DNA from: Sphingobacterium deserti
Lineage (GTDB): Bacteria > Bacteroidota > Bacteroidia > Sphingobacteriales > Sphingobacteriaceae
Direction of reading: 5' to 3'
DNA: 64,000 nucleotides
Assembly: GCF_000757725.1 (NCBI RefSeq)
Contig: NZ_JJMU01000012.1
Location: 41,369-105,368 of the forward strand
Below the pieces are notes generated by a model. The model was not told the DNA's origin. It did no database searches and saw only the letters and a list, made by a program, of their open reading frames with translations. The position numbers and the translations under genes are program-made. This document shows, piece after piece, positions 9,028 to 20,772 of the stretch. Each line of letters starts with the position of its first letter. The stretch's first letter is position 1.

Positions 9028-9063
9028 AAAAAGGGTAGCGAAAAAATTCACTACCCTTTTTTA
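9028..9063. terminator. Bidirectional terminator between kdgK and rpoC
   Basis: AAAAAGGGTAG (9028-9038) pairs perfectly with CTACCCTTTTT (9051-9061). The T-run on the plus strand serves kdgK and the A-run becomes a T-run for rpoC on the minus strand, so it can stop both convergent transcripts. Confidence 0.85.
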
Positions 9064-9080
9064 TTTTTGGATCAAACCGA

Positions 9081-12000
9081 TTAATCTTCTTCTTTAGAAG
9101 CTAATAGTTGATCGTATTCTTCGCGAGAGCCTACGATAATATTACCGTAATCGCGTAAACCAGTTCCTGAAGGAATCAAGTGACCAACAATTACGTTTTC
9201 TTTCAGTCCTAATAAGTCATCGCGTTTACCGGCGATCGCAGCCTCATTAAGCACTTTCGTAGTTTCTTGGAACGATGCTGCTGAGATGAATGATTTTGTA
9301 CCCAAAGATGCACGTGTGATACCTTGCAATAGTGGGCTTGACGTTGCTGAAATTGCATCACGAACCTCTACAGTTTTCAAATCTTGACGTCTCAATACCG
9401 AATTTTCTTCACGAAGCTTACGCATCGTCACGATCTGGCCTGGACGTAATGTTTTAGAATCACCTGCCTCTACAACAACTTTTTTGTCAAACAATGAGTC
9501 GTTTTCCTGCATGAAATCCCACTTGTTAACTGCTTCTTTCTCTAGGAATCGCGTATCTCCTGGATCCTCAATGTTCACTTTTTGCATCATTTGGTGAACG
9601 ATGGTTTCAAAGTGCTTATCGTTGATTTTCACCCCTTGTAAGCGGTAAACTTCTTGGATACCATTTACGATATATTCCTGAACTGCCGCAGGGCCTTTGA
9701 TAGATAGGATATCTCCAGGTGAAATAGAACCATCTGACAATGGCATACCTGCTTTCACGAAGTCATTATCCTGTACTAAGATGTGCTTAGAAAGCGGCAC
9801 CAAATATTTCTTGATCTGTCCATCTCTAGACTCGATAGAAATTTCGCGGTTACCACGTTTCACACCACCCAAAGTAACGATACCATCAATCTCTGTTACT
9901 ACAGCCGGATTGGAAGGATTACGTGCCTCGAACAACTCCGTTACCCTTGGAAGACCACCGGTGATATCTCGTGTTTTACCAGTAGCACGCGGAATCTTCG
10001 CTAAGATTGTACCTTCTTTGATCTTTTGTCCATCTTGAACAGAAACGTGGGCACCCACAGGAATGTTATAAGAACGCAACGTGTCGCCAGTTAAATCCGT
10101 AATCTTGATTGTCGGGTTCTTCGTTTTGTCACGTGTCTCGATAATAACTTTCTCCTTGTGACCTGTTTGCTCATCAGACTCGTCACGGAAAGTAACACCT
10201 TCGATAATCGCTTCAAACTCGATTTTTCCACCGAATTCAGAGATGATTACCGCATTATATGGATCCCAGTCAACTAAGTTTTTACCTTTCTCGACTTTAT
10301 CCCCTTCGTTAACATACAAATTAGCACCGTAAGGGATGACCTGTGTGTAAAGAACTTTCTTCTCATCGTTCACGATACGGATCTCGCCAGAACGTCCAAT
10401 AACTACTTGATAAGGACCATCTTCGCCTTCCTTAGCAACCGAACGTACATTTTCAAACTCGATTTTTCCATCATATTTTGCAACGATGCTCGAATCAGCG
10501 GCAATGTTAGATGCCGTACCACCCACGTGGAACGTACGAAGTGTAAGCTGTGTACCTGGCTCACCGACAGACTGCGCTGCGATTACCCCTACTGCCTCAC
10601 CTAGCTGAACACGTTTACCAGACGCTAAGTTACGTCCGTAACAACATGCACAAACACCACGCTTAGACTCACACGTTAATACCGAACGAATCTCTACGCC
10701 TTCGATTCCAGCTTCTTCGATTTCTGCCGCTACCTCTTCTGAAATATCGATGTTAGCCGCAATAATCAATTTACCAGTCTCTGGATGGAAAACATCATTC
10801 AGCGGCGTACGACCAAGAATTCTGTCATACAATGGCTCCACGATATCATCGTTTTCACGCAATGCAGTTTTATAAATACCACGTAGCGTAGCACAATCGT
10901 CTTCAACGACAATCATATCTTGCGCAACGTCATGCAAACGACGTGTCAAGTAACCCGCATCAGCCGTTTTCAAGGCTGTATCCGCAAGACCTTTACGCGC
11001 ACCGTGGGTAGAGATAAAGTACTCTAATACGGAAAGACCTTCTTTAAAGTTTGATAAAATCGGGTTTTCGATGATTTCACCACCTGAAGTACCAGACTTC
11101 TGTGGTTTCGCCATCAAGCCCCGCATTCCACACAACTGCCGAATCTGCTCTTTCGATCCACGAGCTCCAGAATCCAACATCATGTATACCGAGTTGAAGC
11201 CTTGGTTATCGTTGGAAAGAATATCCATCACGTGCGCAGTCAATTTGTTATTGATACGCGTCCAAATATCGATGATCTGATTGTAGCGCTCGTTGTTGGT
11301 AATGAAACCCATGTTATAGTTATTCATTACTTCATCAACTTCATTTGTCGCTTGTGCAATCAAATCAACTTTTGCAGCAGGGATATTTAAGTCTTGCAAG
11401 TTGAACGACAAACCACCTTTAAAGGCTGTTTGGAATCCTAGCTCTTTCATATCATCCAAGAATTGTGCAGCACGAGCCATACCCGTATTTTTCACAATCT
11501 CGCCGATGACGTTACGTAAAGACTTTTTAGTCAATAACTCATTGATAAAGCCCATCTCTTCTGGCACGACTTGGTTAAAGATAACCCGTCCTACCGTTGT
11601 TTCTAAAATGGTATCAACAATTTGACCTTCCTTATTTCTCGCTTTAGTCTTAACCTTGATGTATGCGTGTAGATCGATTTTCTTTTCGTTCAAGGCGATA
11701 ATTACCTCTTCCGGAGAATAGAAAATCATGTCTTCACCTCTTACAACATGGCTTTCTACTGTTCTACGGCCTTTAGTAATGTAATAAAGACCCAATACCA
11801 TATCCTGTGATGGTACTGTAACTGGCGAACCATTCGCAGGGTTAAGGATGTTATGTGAGGCCAACATCAAGATTTGGGCTTCCAAGATTGCAGCGTTACC
11901 TAAAGGTAAGTGAACCGCCATCTGGTCACCGTCAAAATCCGCGTTGAACGCTGTACATACTAATGGGTGTAACTGGATCGCTTTACCTTCTACCAACGTA

Positions 12001-13358
12001 GGTTGGAAAGCCTGAATACCCAAACGGTGAAGCGTAGGCGCACGGTTTAAGAGTACAGGGTGACCCTTCAATACATTTTCTAAAATATCCCAAACAACCG
12101 GATCCTTACGATCAACAATTTTCTTTGCAGATTTTACCGTTTTCACAATACCCCTTTCGATCATCTTGCGAATGATAAATGGTTTGTAAAGCTCGGCAGC
12201 CATATCTTTAGGTAGACCACACTCGTGCAATTTCAAGTTAGGTCCCACGACGATTACCGAACGAGCCGAGTAGTCAACACGCTTACCCAACAAGTTTTGA
12301 CGGAAACGACCCTGTTTACCTTTTAATATGTCCGATAAGGATTTCAACGCACGGTTACCCTCTGTTTTCACAGCATTAACCTTACGCGAGTTATCGAACA
12401 ACGAATCTACAGCTTCCTGCAACATACGTTTTTCATTACGCAAGATTACTTCTGGCGCTTTGATTTCGATCAAACGTTTAAGACGGTTGTTACGGATAAT
12501 AACGCGACGATACAAATCGTTCAAATCGGACGTCGCAAAACGACCACCATCCAAAGGCACCAATGGGCGCAACTCTGGTGGAATGATAGGAACAATTTTC
12601 ACAATCATCCATTCTGGACGATTTTCGATACGGCCGTTAGCGCCACGGAATGCTTCTACCACGTGAAGACGCTTTAAAGCCTCGTTTTTACGTTGTTGTG
12701 AAGTTTCGTTTGCAGCCTGGTGACGTAAGTCGTATGACAACTGATCTAGATCAATACGTTTCAACAACTCTTCCATCGCCTCAGCACCCATTTTAGCTAC
12801 AAATTTCTGTGGATCTGTATCGTCTAGGTACTGATTTTCTTTTGGTAACGTATCTAAAATATCTAAGTATTCTTCTTCTGTCAAGAAATCCATGAACGAG
12901 ATACCATCTTCCTCTTTGACACCCGGTTGGATAACCACGTAGCGCTCGTAGTAGATGATCATGTCCAACTTTTTGGTTGGAAGACCTAACAAGTATCCAA
13001 TTTTATTCGGTAGAGAACGGAAATACCAAATGTGCGCCACAGGAACCACCAAGCTGATGTGTCCCATACGCTCACGACGTACTTTTTTCTCCGTAACCTC
13101 TACACCACAACGGTCACATACGATACCTTTATAACGGATACGTTTGTATTTACCACAGTGACATTCATAGTCCTTTACCGGACCAAAGATACGCTCACAG
13201 AATAAACCATCACGTTCTGGTTTGTATGTACGATAGTTAATCGTCTCTGGTTTGGTAACTTCACCGCTTGAACGCTCCAAAATAGTTTCTGGAGAAGCTA
13301 AGCTGATCGTAATCGATGTGAAATTACTTTTGATTTTGTTATCTTTTTTGTAAGACAT
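9081..13358 (-). CDS. rpoC: RNA polymerase beta' subunit
   Basis: 1425 residues, the normal Bacteroidota length. N-terminal zinc-binding cysteines are seen in CHCGKYKR and CDRCG (about 65-90). The catalytic metal-binding motif NADFDGDQM lies near residue 470. A second cysteine cluster ([13 protein letters not shown]) follows near 890-905, then the bridge/trigger region ([20 protein letters not shown]). The C-terminus holds the conserved [19 protein letters not shown]. Last gene of the rplK-rpoC operon, 67 bp after rpoB with a hairpin in the gap, and ended by the bidirectional terminator. Confidence 0.99.
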   Translation of the reverse strand: MSYKKDNKIKSNFTSITISLASPETILERSSGEVTKPETINYRTYKPERDGLFCERIFGPVKDYECHCGKYKRIRYKGIVCDRCGVEVTEKKVRRERMGHISLVVPVAHIWYFRSLPNKIGYLLGLPTKKLDMIIYYERYVVIQPGVKEEDGISFMDFLTEEEYLDILDTLPKENQYLDDTDPQKFVAKMGAEAMEELLKRIDLDQLSYDLRHQAANETSQQRKNEALKRLHVVEAFRGANGRIENRPEWMIVKIVPIIPPELRPLVPLDGGRFATSDLNDLYRRVIIRNNRLKRLIEIKAPEVILRNEKRMLQEAVDSLFDNSRKVNAVKTEGNRALKSLSDILKGKQGRFRQNLLGKRVDYSARSVIVVGPNLKLHECGLPKDMAAELYKPFIIRKMIERGIVKTVKSAKKIVDRKDPVVWDILENVLKGHPVLLNRAPTLHRLGIQAFQPTLVEGKAIQLHPLVCTAFNADFDGDQMAVHLPLGNAAILEAQILMLASHNILNPANGSPVTVPSQDMVLGLYYITKGRRTVESHVVRGEDMIFYSPEEVIIALNEKKIDLHAYIKVKTKARNKEGQIVDTILETTVGRVIFNQVVPEEMGFINELLTKKSLRNVIGEIVKNTGMARAAQFLDDMKELGFQTAFKGGLSFNLQDLNIPAAKVDLIAQATNEVDEVMNNYNMGFITNNERYNQIIDIWTRINNKLTAHVMDILSNDNQGFNSVYMMLDSGARGSKEQIRQLCGMRGLMAKPQKSGTSGGEIIENPILSNFKEGLSVLEYFISTHGARKGLADTALKTADAGYLTRRLHDVAQDMIVVEDDCATLRGIYKTALRENDDIVEPLYDRILGRTPLNDVFHPETGKLIIAANIDISEEVAAEIEEAGIEGVEIRSVLTCESKRGVCACCYGRNLASGKRVQLGEAVGVIAAQSVGEPGTQLTLRTFHVGGTASNIAADSSIVAKYDGKIEFENVRSVAKEGEDGPYQVVIGRSGEIRIVNDEKKVLYTQVIPYGANLYVNEGDKVEKGKNLVDWDPYNAVIISEFGGKIEFEAIIEGVTFRDESDEQTGHKEKVIIETRDKTKNPTIKITDLTGDTLRSYNIPVGAHVSVQDGQKIKEGTILAKIPRATGKTRDITGGLPRVTELFEARNPSNPAVVTEIDGIVTLGGVKRGNREISIESRDGQIKKYLVPLSKHILVQDNDFVKAGMPLSDGSISPGDILSIKGPAAVQEYIVNGIQEVYRLQGVKINDKHFETIVHQMMQKVNIEDPGDTRFLEKEAVNKWDFMQENDSLFDKKVVVEAGDSKTLRPGQIVTMRKLREENSVLRRQDLKTVEVRDAISATSSPLLQGITRASLGTKSFISAASFQETTKVLNEAAIAGKRDDLLGLKENVIVGHLIPSGTGLRDYGNIIVGSREEYDQLLASKEED

Positions 13359-13389
13359 ACTTTATAAAAAGTTAAAGCTGTATGTAGAA

Positions 13390-13417
13390 GCCTAAGAAGT
13401 CCGAAAACTTCTTAGGC
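13390..13417 (-). other. rpoB-rpoC intercistronic hairpin
   Basis: GCCTAAGAAGT (13390-13400) and ACTTCTTAGGC (13407-13417) form an 11-bp perfect stem with a 6-nt loop in the 67-bp gap between rpoB and rpoC. There is no T-run, so it is more likely an RNA-stability or processing element than a terminator. Confidence 0.6.
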
Positions 13418-13425
13418 ACCTGATA

Positions 13426-16400
13426 TTAATCTAATGTGATATCTAAACCTAAACCGCGAAGCTCATGCACCAATACGTTGAACGATTCCGGTACAGAAGG
13501 AGTTGGCAGATTATTACCTTTAACGATGGCTTCGTACGTTTTCGCGCGGCCCACTACGTCATCGGATTTCACTGTTAAGATCTCCTGCAGGATATTAGAG
13601 GCACCAAATGCTTCTAAGGCCCACACCTCCATCTCACCAAAACGCTGACCACCAAATTGTGCCTTACCACCAAGCGGTTGTTGCGTAATCAGGGAGTATG
13701 GTCCGATAGAACGCGCGTGCATCTTATCATCCACCATGTGTCCCAGTTTCAGCATGTAAATCACACCTACCGTGGTTGGTTGATCAAAACGATCACCTGT
13801 CAAACCGTTGTATAGGTAAGTTCTACCTGATTTTGGCAACTCTGCTTTAGCGATCCATTCTTCTACCTCGTCCATTTCAGCACCATCGAAAATTGGCGTA
13901 GCGAACTTCATACCTAATTTTTGTCCGGCCCAACCTAATACAGTTTCGTAGATCTGTCCAAGGTTCATACGTGACGGTACCCCTAGTGGATTCAACACGA
14001 TATCAACTGGTGTTCCATCGGCTAAGAAAGGCATATCTTCATCACGTACAATACGTGCAACGATACCTTTGTTACCGTGACGGCCCGCCATCTTGTCTCC
14101 TACTTTCAACTTACGTTTCTTAGCGACATAAACTTTGGCCATCTGTACGATTCCAGAAGGAAGCTCATCTCCCACAGAGATTGCAAACTTCTCACGCTTG
14201 AATGCCCCAAGCTCCTCATTGATCTTGATGTTGTAAAAATGCAACGCCAATTTGATCAACTCGTTTTTATCATCATCAGTCGTCCAGCCTGTCGGATTGA
14301 TATGCGTATAATCTAAGTCTGTAAGGATCTTTTGCGTAAACTTAGCACCTTTTGGCACCAATAGTTCTTTGTACACATTGTAAACACCTTGGCTCGTTTT
14401 ACCATTCACTACCGTGAACAATTTCTCTACCAAACGCTCTTTTAAAATCCTTGCGGCTCTATCGTGTGCTACTTCTAATTTCTCTAAAGCTTTTCTTTCA
14501 ACTTCTTTAGACATTTTTTTCGCACGCGAGAATAGCTTCGTATCGATCACTACACCTTTCAACGATGGAGAAGCTTTTAGCGATGCATCTTTCACATCAC
14601 CTGCTTTATCACCAAAGATTGCACGAAGAAGTTTCTCCTCTGGTGAAGGATCAGATTCTCCTTTAGGCGTGATCTTACCGATAAGGATATCGCCACCGTT
14701 TACTTCAGCACCAATACGGATGATACCATTTTCATCCAAATCTTTTGTAGCTTCTTCAGAAACGTTAGGGATATCAGCAGTCAACTCTTCTTCACCACGT
14801 TTCGTATCACGCACCTCCAGTTCGAACTCCTCGATGTGAAGTGATGTAAACAAATCTTCTGATACGACACGCTCTGAGATTACGATCGCATCCTCAAAGT
14901 TATATCCTTGCCAAGGCATGAATGCTACTTTCAAGTTACGACCCAGCGCTAACTCACCATTCTCGGTAGCATAACCTTCGCATAATACCTGACCTTTACT
15001 AACTTTTTGGCCTTTAATAACAATAGGCTTCAAGTTGATACAGGTATTTTGGTTGGTTTTCTTGAATTTTATTAATCTGTATGTCTTTACGTCGTCATCG
15101 AAGGAAACCAAGCGGTCATCTTCCGTACGCTCGTAACGGATTTTAATCTCGTTGGCATCAACGTATTCTACCACACCATTGCCTTCAGCATTGATCAGCG
15201 TACGCGAGTCAGATGCAACACGCGCTTCCAAACCGGTACCTACAATTGGCGCACTAGGACGCAATAAAGGCACAGCTTGACGCTGCATGTTCGATCCCAT
15301 CAACGCACGGTTGGCATCATCATGCTCCAAGAAAGGAATCAGTGAAGCAGCGATTGATGTAATCTGGTTAGGTGCAACGTCCATATAGTCCAAGCGCTCT
15401 GGCTCGATAATCGGGAAGTCACCCTCGTATCTAGCTTTTACTTTTGGATCTAGGAAGTTACCATTATCATCATACTGTGCATTCGCTTGCGCGATCGTTT
15501 TGTCATCCTCATCTTCGGCAGATAGGTAAACAACCGGCTCATCAACGACTACTTTACCATCGGTTACCTTACGGTATGGTGTTTCGATAAATCCTAAATT
15601 ATTAATTTTCGCATGTACCGCTAAAGACGAAATCAAACCGATGTTTGGCCCCTCTGGCGTTTCGATAGTACATAGACGGCCGTAGTGTGTATAGTGAACG
15701 TCACGAACCTCGAAACCAGCGCGTTCACGCGAAAGACCTCCAGGTCCTAACGCTGATAAACGACGCTTGTGCGTAATCTCCGCTAATGGATTGGCTTGAT
15801 CCATAAACTGCGATAACTGGTTTGTTCCGAAGAAGGAGTTGATCACGGACGATAACGTACGCGCATTGATCAAATCTGTTGGTGTAAACACTTCGTTGTC
15901 GCGGATGTTCATACGCTCACGTATCGTACGTGCCATACGTGATAGACCTACGCCAAATTGTGCATATAACTGCTCACCTACCGTACGAACACGACGGTTG
16001 GACAAGTGGTCAATATCATCCACTTCAGCTTTAGAATTGATCAAATTGATCAAATATTTCACAATAGCGATGATATCTTCGCGAGTCAACACCTTCGTTT
16101 CATCCGGCGTGTTTAACTTCAACTTACGGTTGATACGGTAACGACCCACGTCACCTAAATCATACCGCTTGTCCGAGAAGAACAGACGATCGATGATACC
16201 ACGTGCAGTTTCCTCATCAGGTGGTTCTGCGTTACGCAACTGACGATAGATATGCTCCACGGCCTCTTTCTCCGAGTTTGACGTATCTTTTTGTAATGTA
16301 TTATATATAATAGAGTAATCCGCATTGTTTGATGCATCTTCTTTTGCAAGGATAATAGCCTTAACACCTGCATCGATGATCAAATCAATATGGTCTTCCT

Positions 16401-17235
16401 CTAAAACTGTTTCTCGTTCTAAAATGATCTCATTACGATCGATAGATACTACTTCACCTGTATCCTCATCCACAAAATCTTCGATCCATTTTTTCAATAC
16501 CCTGGCAGCCAAACGACGACCAACATATTTCTTTAAACCAGATTTACTAACTTTAACTTCATCAGCGAGGTCAAACAATTCCAAGATATCTTTATCTGAA
16601 TCGTAGCCGATCGCACGGAGCAAAGTAGTAACTGGAAATTTCTTTTTACGGTCGATATAAGCATACATGACGTTGTTTACGTCTGTTGCAAATTCGATCC
16701 AAGATCCTTTAAAAGGAATTACCCTTGCAGAATAAAGTTTAGTACCATTTGTGTGTCTACTCTGACCGAAGAATACACCAGGAGAACGGTGCAATTGAGA
16801 AACGATTACGCGCTCTGCTCCATTGATCACGAAGGTACCTTTTGGAGTCATGTACGGAATTGTTCCTAAATATACATCCTGAACAATAGTTTCGAAGTCT
16901 TCGTGCTCTTCGTCGTTACAAGATAACTTCAATTTTGCTTTGAGAGGAACGCTATACGTCAAGCCACGCTCGATACACTCTTGAATGTCATAGCGTGGGG
17001 GATCGATGAAATAATCCAAAAACTCCAAAACAAAGATGTTTCTTGAATCAGAAATAGGGAAGTTTTCTGCGAAAACCTTGAACAGCCCTTCCTGATGGCG
17101 ATTGTCAGAAGTAGTTTCTAATTGAAAAAACTCCTTGAAAGATTGTAATTGTACGTCCAAGAAGTCTGGGTAATCAATTACCTTCTTACTTGTAGCAAAA
17201 TTCACGCTTTCTTTTTGAATATTATTGTTTGCCAA
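13426..17235 (-). CDS. rpoB: RNA polymerase beta subunit
   Basis: 1269 residues. Recognisable segments include the rifampicin-pocket region ([33 protein letters not shown] near residue 465-500), [27 protein letters not shown] with the active-site acidic residues, [12 protein letters not shown] and the C-terminal [18 protein letters not shown] that docks on beta'. The pocket sequence is of wild-type appearance (Q, D, H and S in their usual places). It lies between rplL and rpoC; the 163-bp gap to rplL contains a hairpin that may attenuate ribosomal-protein transcripts before rpoB. Confidence 0.99.
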   Translation of the reverse strand: MANNNIQKESVNFATSKKVIDYPDFLDVQLQSFKEFFQLETTSDNRHQEGLFKVFAENFPISDSRNIFVLEFLDYFIDPPRYDIQECIERGLTYSVPLKAKLKLSCNDEEHEDFETIVQDVYLGTIPYMTPKGTFVINGAERVIVSQLHRSPGVFFGQSRHTNGTKLYSARVIPFKGSWIEFATDVNNVMYAYIDRKKKFPVTTLLRAIGYDSDKDILELFDLADEVKVSKSGLKKYVGRRLAARVLKKWIEDFVDEDTGEVVSIDRNEIILERETVLEEDHIDLIIDAGVKAIILAKEDASNNADYSIIYNTLQKDTSNSEKEAVEHIYRQLRNAEPPDEETARGIIDRLFFSDKRYDLGDVGRYRINRKLKLNTPDETKVLTREDIIAIVKYLINLINSKAEVDDIDHLSNRRVRTVGEQLYAQFGVGLSRMARTIRERMNIRDNEVFTPTDLINARTLSSVINSFFGTNQLSQFMDQANPLAEITHKRRLSALGPGGLSRERAGFEVRDVHYTHYGRLCTIETPEGPNIGLISSLAVHAKINNLGFIETPYRKVTDGKVVVDEPVVYLSAEDEDDKTIAQANAQYDDNGNFLDPKVKARYEGDFPIIEPERLDYMDVAPNQITSIAASLIPFLEHDDANRALMGSNMQRQAVPLLRPSAPIVGTGLEARVASDSRTLINAEGNGVVEYVDANEIKIRYERTEDDRLVSFDDDVKTYRLIKFKKTNQNTCINLKPIVIKGQKVSKGQVLCEGYATENGELALGRNLKVAFMPWQGYNFEDAIVISERVVSEDLFTSLHIEEFELEVRDTKRGEEELTADIPNVSEEATKDLDENGIIRIGAEVNGGDILIGKITPKGESDPSPEEKLLRAIFGDKAGDVKDASLKASPSLKGVVIDTKLFSRAKKMSKEVERKALEKLEVAHDRAARILKERLVEKLFTVVNGKTSQGVYNVYKELLVPKGAKFTQKILTDLDYTHINPTGWTTDDDKNELIKLALHFYNIKINEELGAFKREKFAISVGDELPSGIVQMAKVYVAKKRKLKVGDKMAGRHGNKGIVARIVRDEDMPFLADGTPVDIVLNPLGVPSRMNLGQIYETVLGWAGQKLGMKFATPIFDGAEMDEVEEWIAKAELPKSGRTYLYNGLTGDRFDQPTTVGVIYMLKLGHMVDDKMHARSIGPYSLITQQPLGGKAQFGGQRFGEMEVWALEAFGASNILQEILTVKSDDVVGRAKTYEAIVKGNNLPTPSVPESFNVLVHELRGLGLDITLD

Positions 17236-17340
17236 GGGAATAAGAATTTTAGTTTAAAAAAACTGAGCCAATTATGCTGTAATCATGTTTTTGCCAATGT
17301 CAGCACCCATTTGGCACATGTACTATAATATAAATAGGAA

Positions 17341-17370
17341 TAGACTCTGACAAAATATTGGCAGAGTCTA
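17341..17370 (-). other. rplL-rpoB intercistronic hairpin (possible attenuator)
   Basis: TAGACTCTG (17341-17349) and CAGAGTCTA (17362-17370) form a 9-bp perfect stem with a 12-nt loop, just after the rplL stop. In many bacteria partial termination or RNase cleavage here sets the ratio between ribosomal proteins and polymerase. No long T-run follows. Confidence 0.5.
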
Positions 17371-17398
17371 AACCTTTAAGGTGCTTTAATATGTGAGA

Positions 17399-17776
17399 TT
17401 ACTTGATCTCAACAACAGCTCCAGCTTCTTCTAATTGTTTTTTCAACGCTTCAGCTTCGTCTTTAGAAACACCAGCTTTCAATTCTTTAGGAGCGCCATC
17501 AACTAAATCTTTAGCTTCTTTCAATCCTAAACCAGCTAGGTCTTTTACTAATTTAACTACTGCTAATTTCTGACCACCAGCTTCTTTCAAGATAACGTCA
17601 AATGAAGTTTTCTCTTCAGCAGCAGCAGCGCCACCTTCAGCAGGAGCAGCAGCAACTGCAACAGCAGCAGCAGCAGGCTCGATACCGTACTCGTCTTTTA
17701 AGATATCAGCTAATTCCTTAACTTCTTTCACTGTTAAGTTTACCAACTGTTCAGCAAGTTGTTTTAAATCTGCCAT
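17399..17776 (-). CDS. rplL: Ribosomal protein L7/L12
   Basis: 125 residues. The N-terminal dimerisation helices ([20 protein letters not shown]) are followed by the Ala/Gly-rich hinge (about 35-55) and the globular C-terminal domain ([20 protein letters not shown] through the final AGAVVEIK) that recruits translation factors. It forms the ribosomal stalk together with L10, encoded 70 bp upstream. Confidence 0.98.
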   Translation of the reverse strand: MADLKQLAEQLVNLTVKEVKELADILKDEYGIEPAAAAVAVAAAPAEGGAAAAEEKTSFDVILKEAGGQKLAVVKLVKDLAGLGLKEAKDLVDGAPKELKAGVSKDEAEALKKQLEEAGAVVEIK

Positions 17777-17846
17777 TTTATTTTGAATTTTTGAATGTAC
17801 TTAAATAATGTCTAATTAATGTGCGAACGTATTATAGAGGTGTTCG

Positions 17847-18365
17847 TTATCCTCTTTCTTCTAAAGCTTTTACTAATCCTGAAATTGTATTTCCACCCGA
17901 CTGAAGAGCTGAAATAACATTTTTCGCTGGTGATTGAAGTGCTGCGATAATGTCTGCAACAAGTTCTTCCTTAGATTTAAGGGTAACTAATGCATTCAAT
18001 TGATCGTCACCTACGAATGCTGTCTCCTGGATATATGCAGCTTTTAAAACTGGCTTATCGCCGGCTTTACGCAATTCCTTGATCAACTTCGCAGGAGCAT
18101 TTCCTGTTTCAGAGAACATCAATGTAGACGCACCTTTAAGTACGCTACGAAGCTCTTCTGAATCGATACCTGCTTCGATAAGTGCTTTCTCGATCAACGA
18201 GTTTTTTGCAACTTGGATGGTGATCCCTTGATCGAAACATTTACGACGAATGTTATTGACTTTGTCAACAGTTAAATCAGCAGTATCTGTAATGTAGAAA
18301 TTACCGTAAGATTTAATCTGTTCGGCCAAAGCTTGAACAATTTCTTGTTTTTCTTCTTTTCTCAT
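17847..18365 (-). CDS. rplJ: Ribosomal protein L10
   Basis: 172 residues. MRKEEKQEIVQALAEQI is the common start, and the ending (ISALQSGGNTISGLVKALEE) is the helix that binds L7/L12 dimers. It anchors the stalk to 23S rRNA and in most bacteria represses its own mRNA. The gene starts two bases after the rplA stop, so the two are translationally close. Confidence 0.97.
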   Translation of the reverse strand: MRKEEKQEIVQALAEQIKSYGNFYITDTADLTVDKVNNIRRKCFDQGITIQVAKNSLIEKALIEAGIDSEELRSVLKGASTLMFSETGNAPAKLIKELRKAGDKPVLKAAYIQETAFVGDDQLNALVTLKSKEELVADIIAALQSPAKNVISALQSGGNTISGLVKALEERG

Positions 18366-18367
18366 GA

Positions 18368-19066
18368 TTAAATTCCTGCTACTGATTTAGTTTCAACATG
18401 AATACCAGGACTCATTGTTGAAGAGATGTGAATACTCTTGAAGTAGGTTCCCTTAGCTGCAGATGGTTTCAAACGAGAAAGTGTTTGTAACACTTCCAAT
18501 GCGTTATCATAAATTTTATCTGCGTCGAAGGACACTTTACCAACTGAAGTATGGATGATTCCTGTCTTATCAACTTTGAAATCAATTTTACCAGCCTTTA
18601 CTTCGGTAACAGCTTTACCAACTTCGGTAGTTACTGTTCCGGTTTTAGGGTTAGGCATCAAGTTTCTAGGACCTAAAATACGTCCTAATTTACCCACTTT
18701 AGCCATAACGCTAGGCATAGTAATAATGATATCAACGTCAGTCCAACCACCTTCGATTTTGCTGATATAGTCATCAAGACCTACGAAATCGGCACCTGCC
18801 GCTTTAGCTTCTTCTTCCTTATCAGGAGTACACAATACTAAAACGCGAACAGTTTTACCAGTTCCGTGAGGTAATGTTGCGATACCACGAACCATTTGGT
18901 TTGCTTTACGAGGATCCACGCCTAAACGAACGTCGATATCCACAGAAGCATCAAACTTAGTCGTCGTGATCTCTTTTACCAAAGCCGCAGCTTCTTGCAA
19001 AGAGTACGCTTTACCAGCTTCAATTTTGGACAGTGCCGCTTTTTGATTTTTTGTTAATCTAGCCAC
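18368..19066 (-). CDS. rplA: Ribosomal protein L1
   Basis: 232 residues, standard length. The L1 signature is intact: [19 protein letters not shown], the [18 protein letters not shown] stretch and [16 protein letters not shown]. It binds 23S rRNA at the mobile L1 stalk near the E site and usually represses the rplK-rplA mRNA. It follows rplK by 22 bases. Confidence 0.98.
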   Translation of the reverse strand: MARLTKNQKAALSKIEAGKAYSLQEAAALVKEITTTKFDASVDIDVRLGVDPRKANQMVRGIATLPHGTGKTVRVLVLCTPDKEEEAKAAGADFVGLDDYISKIEGGWTDVDIIITMPSVMAKVGKLGRILGPRNLMPNPKTGTVTTEVGKAVTEVKAGKIDFKVDKTGIIHTSVGKVSFDADKIYDNALEVLQTLSRLKPSAAKGTYFKSIHISSTMSPGIHVETKSVAGI

Positions 19067-19088
19067 TTTCTTAAACTGATTTCGTTAA

Positions 19089-19532
19089 TTAATTGTTCCA
19101 AGGTGCATTACCAGAAACGGTAATACCCATACTACGTGCTGTCCCAGCGACCATTTTCATAGCCGACTCTACAGTAAATGCGTTCAAATCAGGCATCTTA
19201 TCTTTCGCGATCGTTTCCACTTGCTCCCAAGTAATAGAAGCAACTTTCTTACGGTTAGGCTCGCCAGATCCGCTTTTTAATTTAGCAGCGTCTTTCAACT
19301 GAACTGCAACCGGCGGAGTCTTGATGATAAAATCAAATGATTTGTCACTGTAAACTGTAATGACAACAGGTAATACTTGACCTGGTTTGTCTTGCGTACG
19401 AGCGTTGAATTGCTTACAAAAATCCATGATATTCACCCCTTTAGCACCTAATGCAGGTCCTACTGGAGGTGATGGATTAGCAGCACCGCCCTTTACTTGT
19501 AATTTTACTAACGCACTGACTTCTTTTGCCAT
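19089..19532 (-). CDS. rplK: Ribosomal protein L11
   Basis: 147 residues. [24 protein letters not shown] is the conserved N-terminal domain (L10-binding and thiostrepton region) and the C-terminal RNA-binding domain ends in [10 protein letters not shown]. First gene of the rplKAJL-rpoBC operon, directly behind a strong Bacteroidota promoter at 19640-19670. Confidence 0.98.
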   Translation of the reverse strand: MAKEVSALVKLQVKGGAANPSPPVGPALGAKGVNIMDFCKQFNARTQDKPGQVLPVVITVYSDKSFDFIIKTPPVAVQLKDAAKLKSGSGEPNRKKVASITWEQVETIAKDKMPDLNAFTVESAMKMVAGTARSMGITVSGNAPWNN

Positions 19533-19639
19533 TTTGTTTTGAATTTAATTGTTAAATGTTTGTTAGTAAGTTGGAAGCTCAAACGTAACATTTATTATTC
19601 GTTGGTTATCTCGTAACAACAATGCAACCAAACGAGGTG

Positions 19640-19670
19640 CAAAGATATACATAATTCCATTCATAACAAA
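19640..19670 (-). promoter_or_regulatory. Promoter of the rplKAJL-rpoBC operon
   Basis: On the minus strand TTTG (19670-19667) is followed after 19 bp by TATCTTTG (19647-19640), a perfect match to the Bacteroidota TTTG/TAnnTTTG promoter. It lies about 100 bp upstream of rplK and downstream of the nusG terminator. Confidence 0.75.
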
Positions 19671-19728
19671 AAAAGAAATAAAAAATTATTTCTTTTTCCC
19701 CAGATCACCTTCGGGTATGTTATACATG

Positions 19729-19753
19729 AAAAAGCCCTTTTGAAAAGGGCTTT
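19729..19753 (-). terminator. Terminator after nusG
   Basis: AAAGCCCTTTT and AAAAGGGCTTT form an 11-bp stem with a very short G loop (19731-19753); read on the minus strand it ends in a T-run. It separates secE-nusG from the ribosomal protein operon. Confidence 0.8.
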
Positions 19754-19756
19754 AGC

Positions 19757-20302
19757 TTATTCTTTTTCGACTTGCATATAGTTAAGCTCCAATGGCGTTT
19801 TACGTCCAAATACCTTAACCATTACCGTTAATTTCTTCTTATCCTCGTGTACCTCTTCAATCTCTCCAGTGAAGCCATTGAAAGGACCGTCGTTAACTTT
19901 TACAGTCTCCCCTACGTAATAAGGAACATTCATGCTTTCGCCCTGCTCCGCCATTTCATCAACCTTACCTAATATACGGTTAACTTCCGACGGACGCAAT
20001 GGAATGGCGTTACCTGCTTTATCACCTAAAAACCCGATGACACTATTTAAGTTCTTTATAGCGTGTTCAATCTCTCCATCAAGTGCAGCCTCGATCAATA
20101 CGTATCCAGGATAGTAGTTACGCTCTTTTGCAACTTTTTTACCATCGCGCATTTGATAATACTTCTCCATTGGTATCAAAACCTGAGGAACCAAATGCTG
20201 AATACCTAAGCGACTTACTTCGGCCTCTACATATTGCTTCACCTTCTTTTCTTTTCCACTAACGGCACGAACTACATACCATTTTAACGATTGATCTGCC
20301 AT
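19757..20302 (-). CDS. nusG: Transcription termination/antitermination factor NusG
   Basis: 181 residues. The N-terminal NGN domain (KWYVVRAVSGKEKKVKQYVE) binds the polymerase clamp, and the C-terminal KOW domain (VGETVKVNDGPFNGFTGEIEEV) can contact Rho or ribosomal protein S10. It follows secE by 17 bases, the almost universal secE-nusG pair. Confidence 0.97.
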   Translation of the reverse strand: MADQSLKWYVVRAVSGKEKKVKQYVEAEVSRLGIQHLVPQVLIPMEKYYQMRDGKKVAKERNYYPGYVLIEAALDGEIEHAIKNLNSVIGFLGDKAGNAIPLRPSEVNRILGKVDEMAEQGESMNVPYYVGETVKVNDGPFNGFTGEIEEVHEDKKKLTVMVKVFGRKTPLELNYMQVEKE

Positions 20303-20319
20303 AAAATTCTACTGATAAA

Positions 20320-20514
20320 TTAGGACGTAATTCCGTACAACAACTCTAATAGATTGCTTGACGCTTTATCCATCACAAATATGACTAACGCGATCAGGAT
20401 AGATGCTACAAGTACTACCACTGCAGAGCTTTGCAATTGCGCCCAAGTAGGCCAAGTTACCTTCTCGGTAACTTCGATATAGGACTCTTTGAAAAAATCA
20501 AGTACTTTAGCCAT
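20320..20514 (-). CDS. secE: Preprotein translocase subunit SecE
   Basis: 64 residues, the short one-helix form. KESYIEVTEKVTWPTWAQLQ is the conserved amphipathic helix, followed by one membrane segment (AVVVLVASILIALVIFVMD). It clamps SecY in the inner membrane. It lies 26 bases downstream of tRNA-Trp. Confidence 0.95.
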   Translation of the reverse strand: MAKVLDFFKESYIEVTEKVTWPTWAQLQSSAVVVLVASILIALVIFVMDKASSNLLELLYGITS

Positions 20515-20540
20515 TTTTTAGTTTACCTAAATTATTTTAG

Positions 20541-20611
20541 CACGGGCACCAGGACTCGAACCCAGACCAAAGGTTTTGGAGACCTTCGTTCTACCTTTAA
20601 ACTATGCCCGT
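20541..20611 (-). tRNA. tRNA-Trp (anticodon CCA)
   Basis: 71 nt. The acceptor stem ACGGGCA/TGCCCGT is perfect with discriminator G; anticodon loop CTCCAAA sits on the stem AAGGT/ACCTT, giving CCA; the T arm is GGTTCGAGTC. CCA is not encoded. It is transcribed just ahead of secE, a usual place for tRNA-Trp. Confidence 0.95.
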
Positions 20612-20631
20612 GTAAATTTGTTTTACTGCTG

Positions 20632-20663
20632 CAAATATAGCGTTTAAGCCGTAGGAGAGCAAA
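20632..20663 (-). promoter_or_regulatory. Promoter of tRNA-Trp-secE-nusG
   Basis: Minus-strand TTTG (20663-20660), 20-bp spacer, TATATTTG (20639-20632): perfect Bacteroidota consensus. The expected start is about 13-15 bases before the tRNA 5' end. Confidence 0.75.
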
Positions 20664-20708
20664 TATTATTTACGTTTTTTTTGCGCTTTTTTACCTCCAC
20701 GCTGAGAG

Positions 20709-20746
20709 AAAAAACAAGCTAATCAGCCTCAGCCAATTAGCTTGTT
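20709..20746 (-). terminator. Terminator after tuf
   Basis: AACAAGCTAAT (20713-20723) and ATTAGCTTGTT (20736-20746) form an 11-bp perfect stem; reading the minus strand the hairpin is followed by TTTTTTC. Confidence 0.8.
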
Positions 20747-20772
20747 TTAGTATAGAAAGCGAATCTAAAAGA

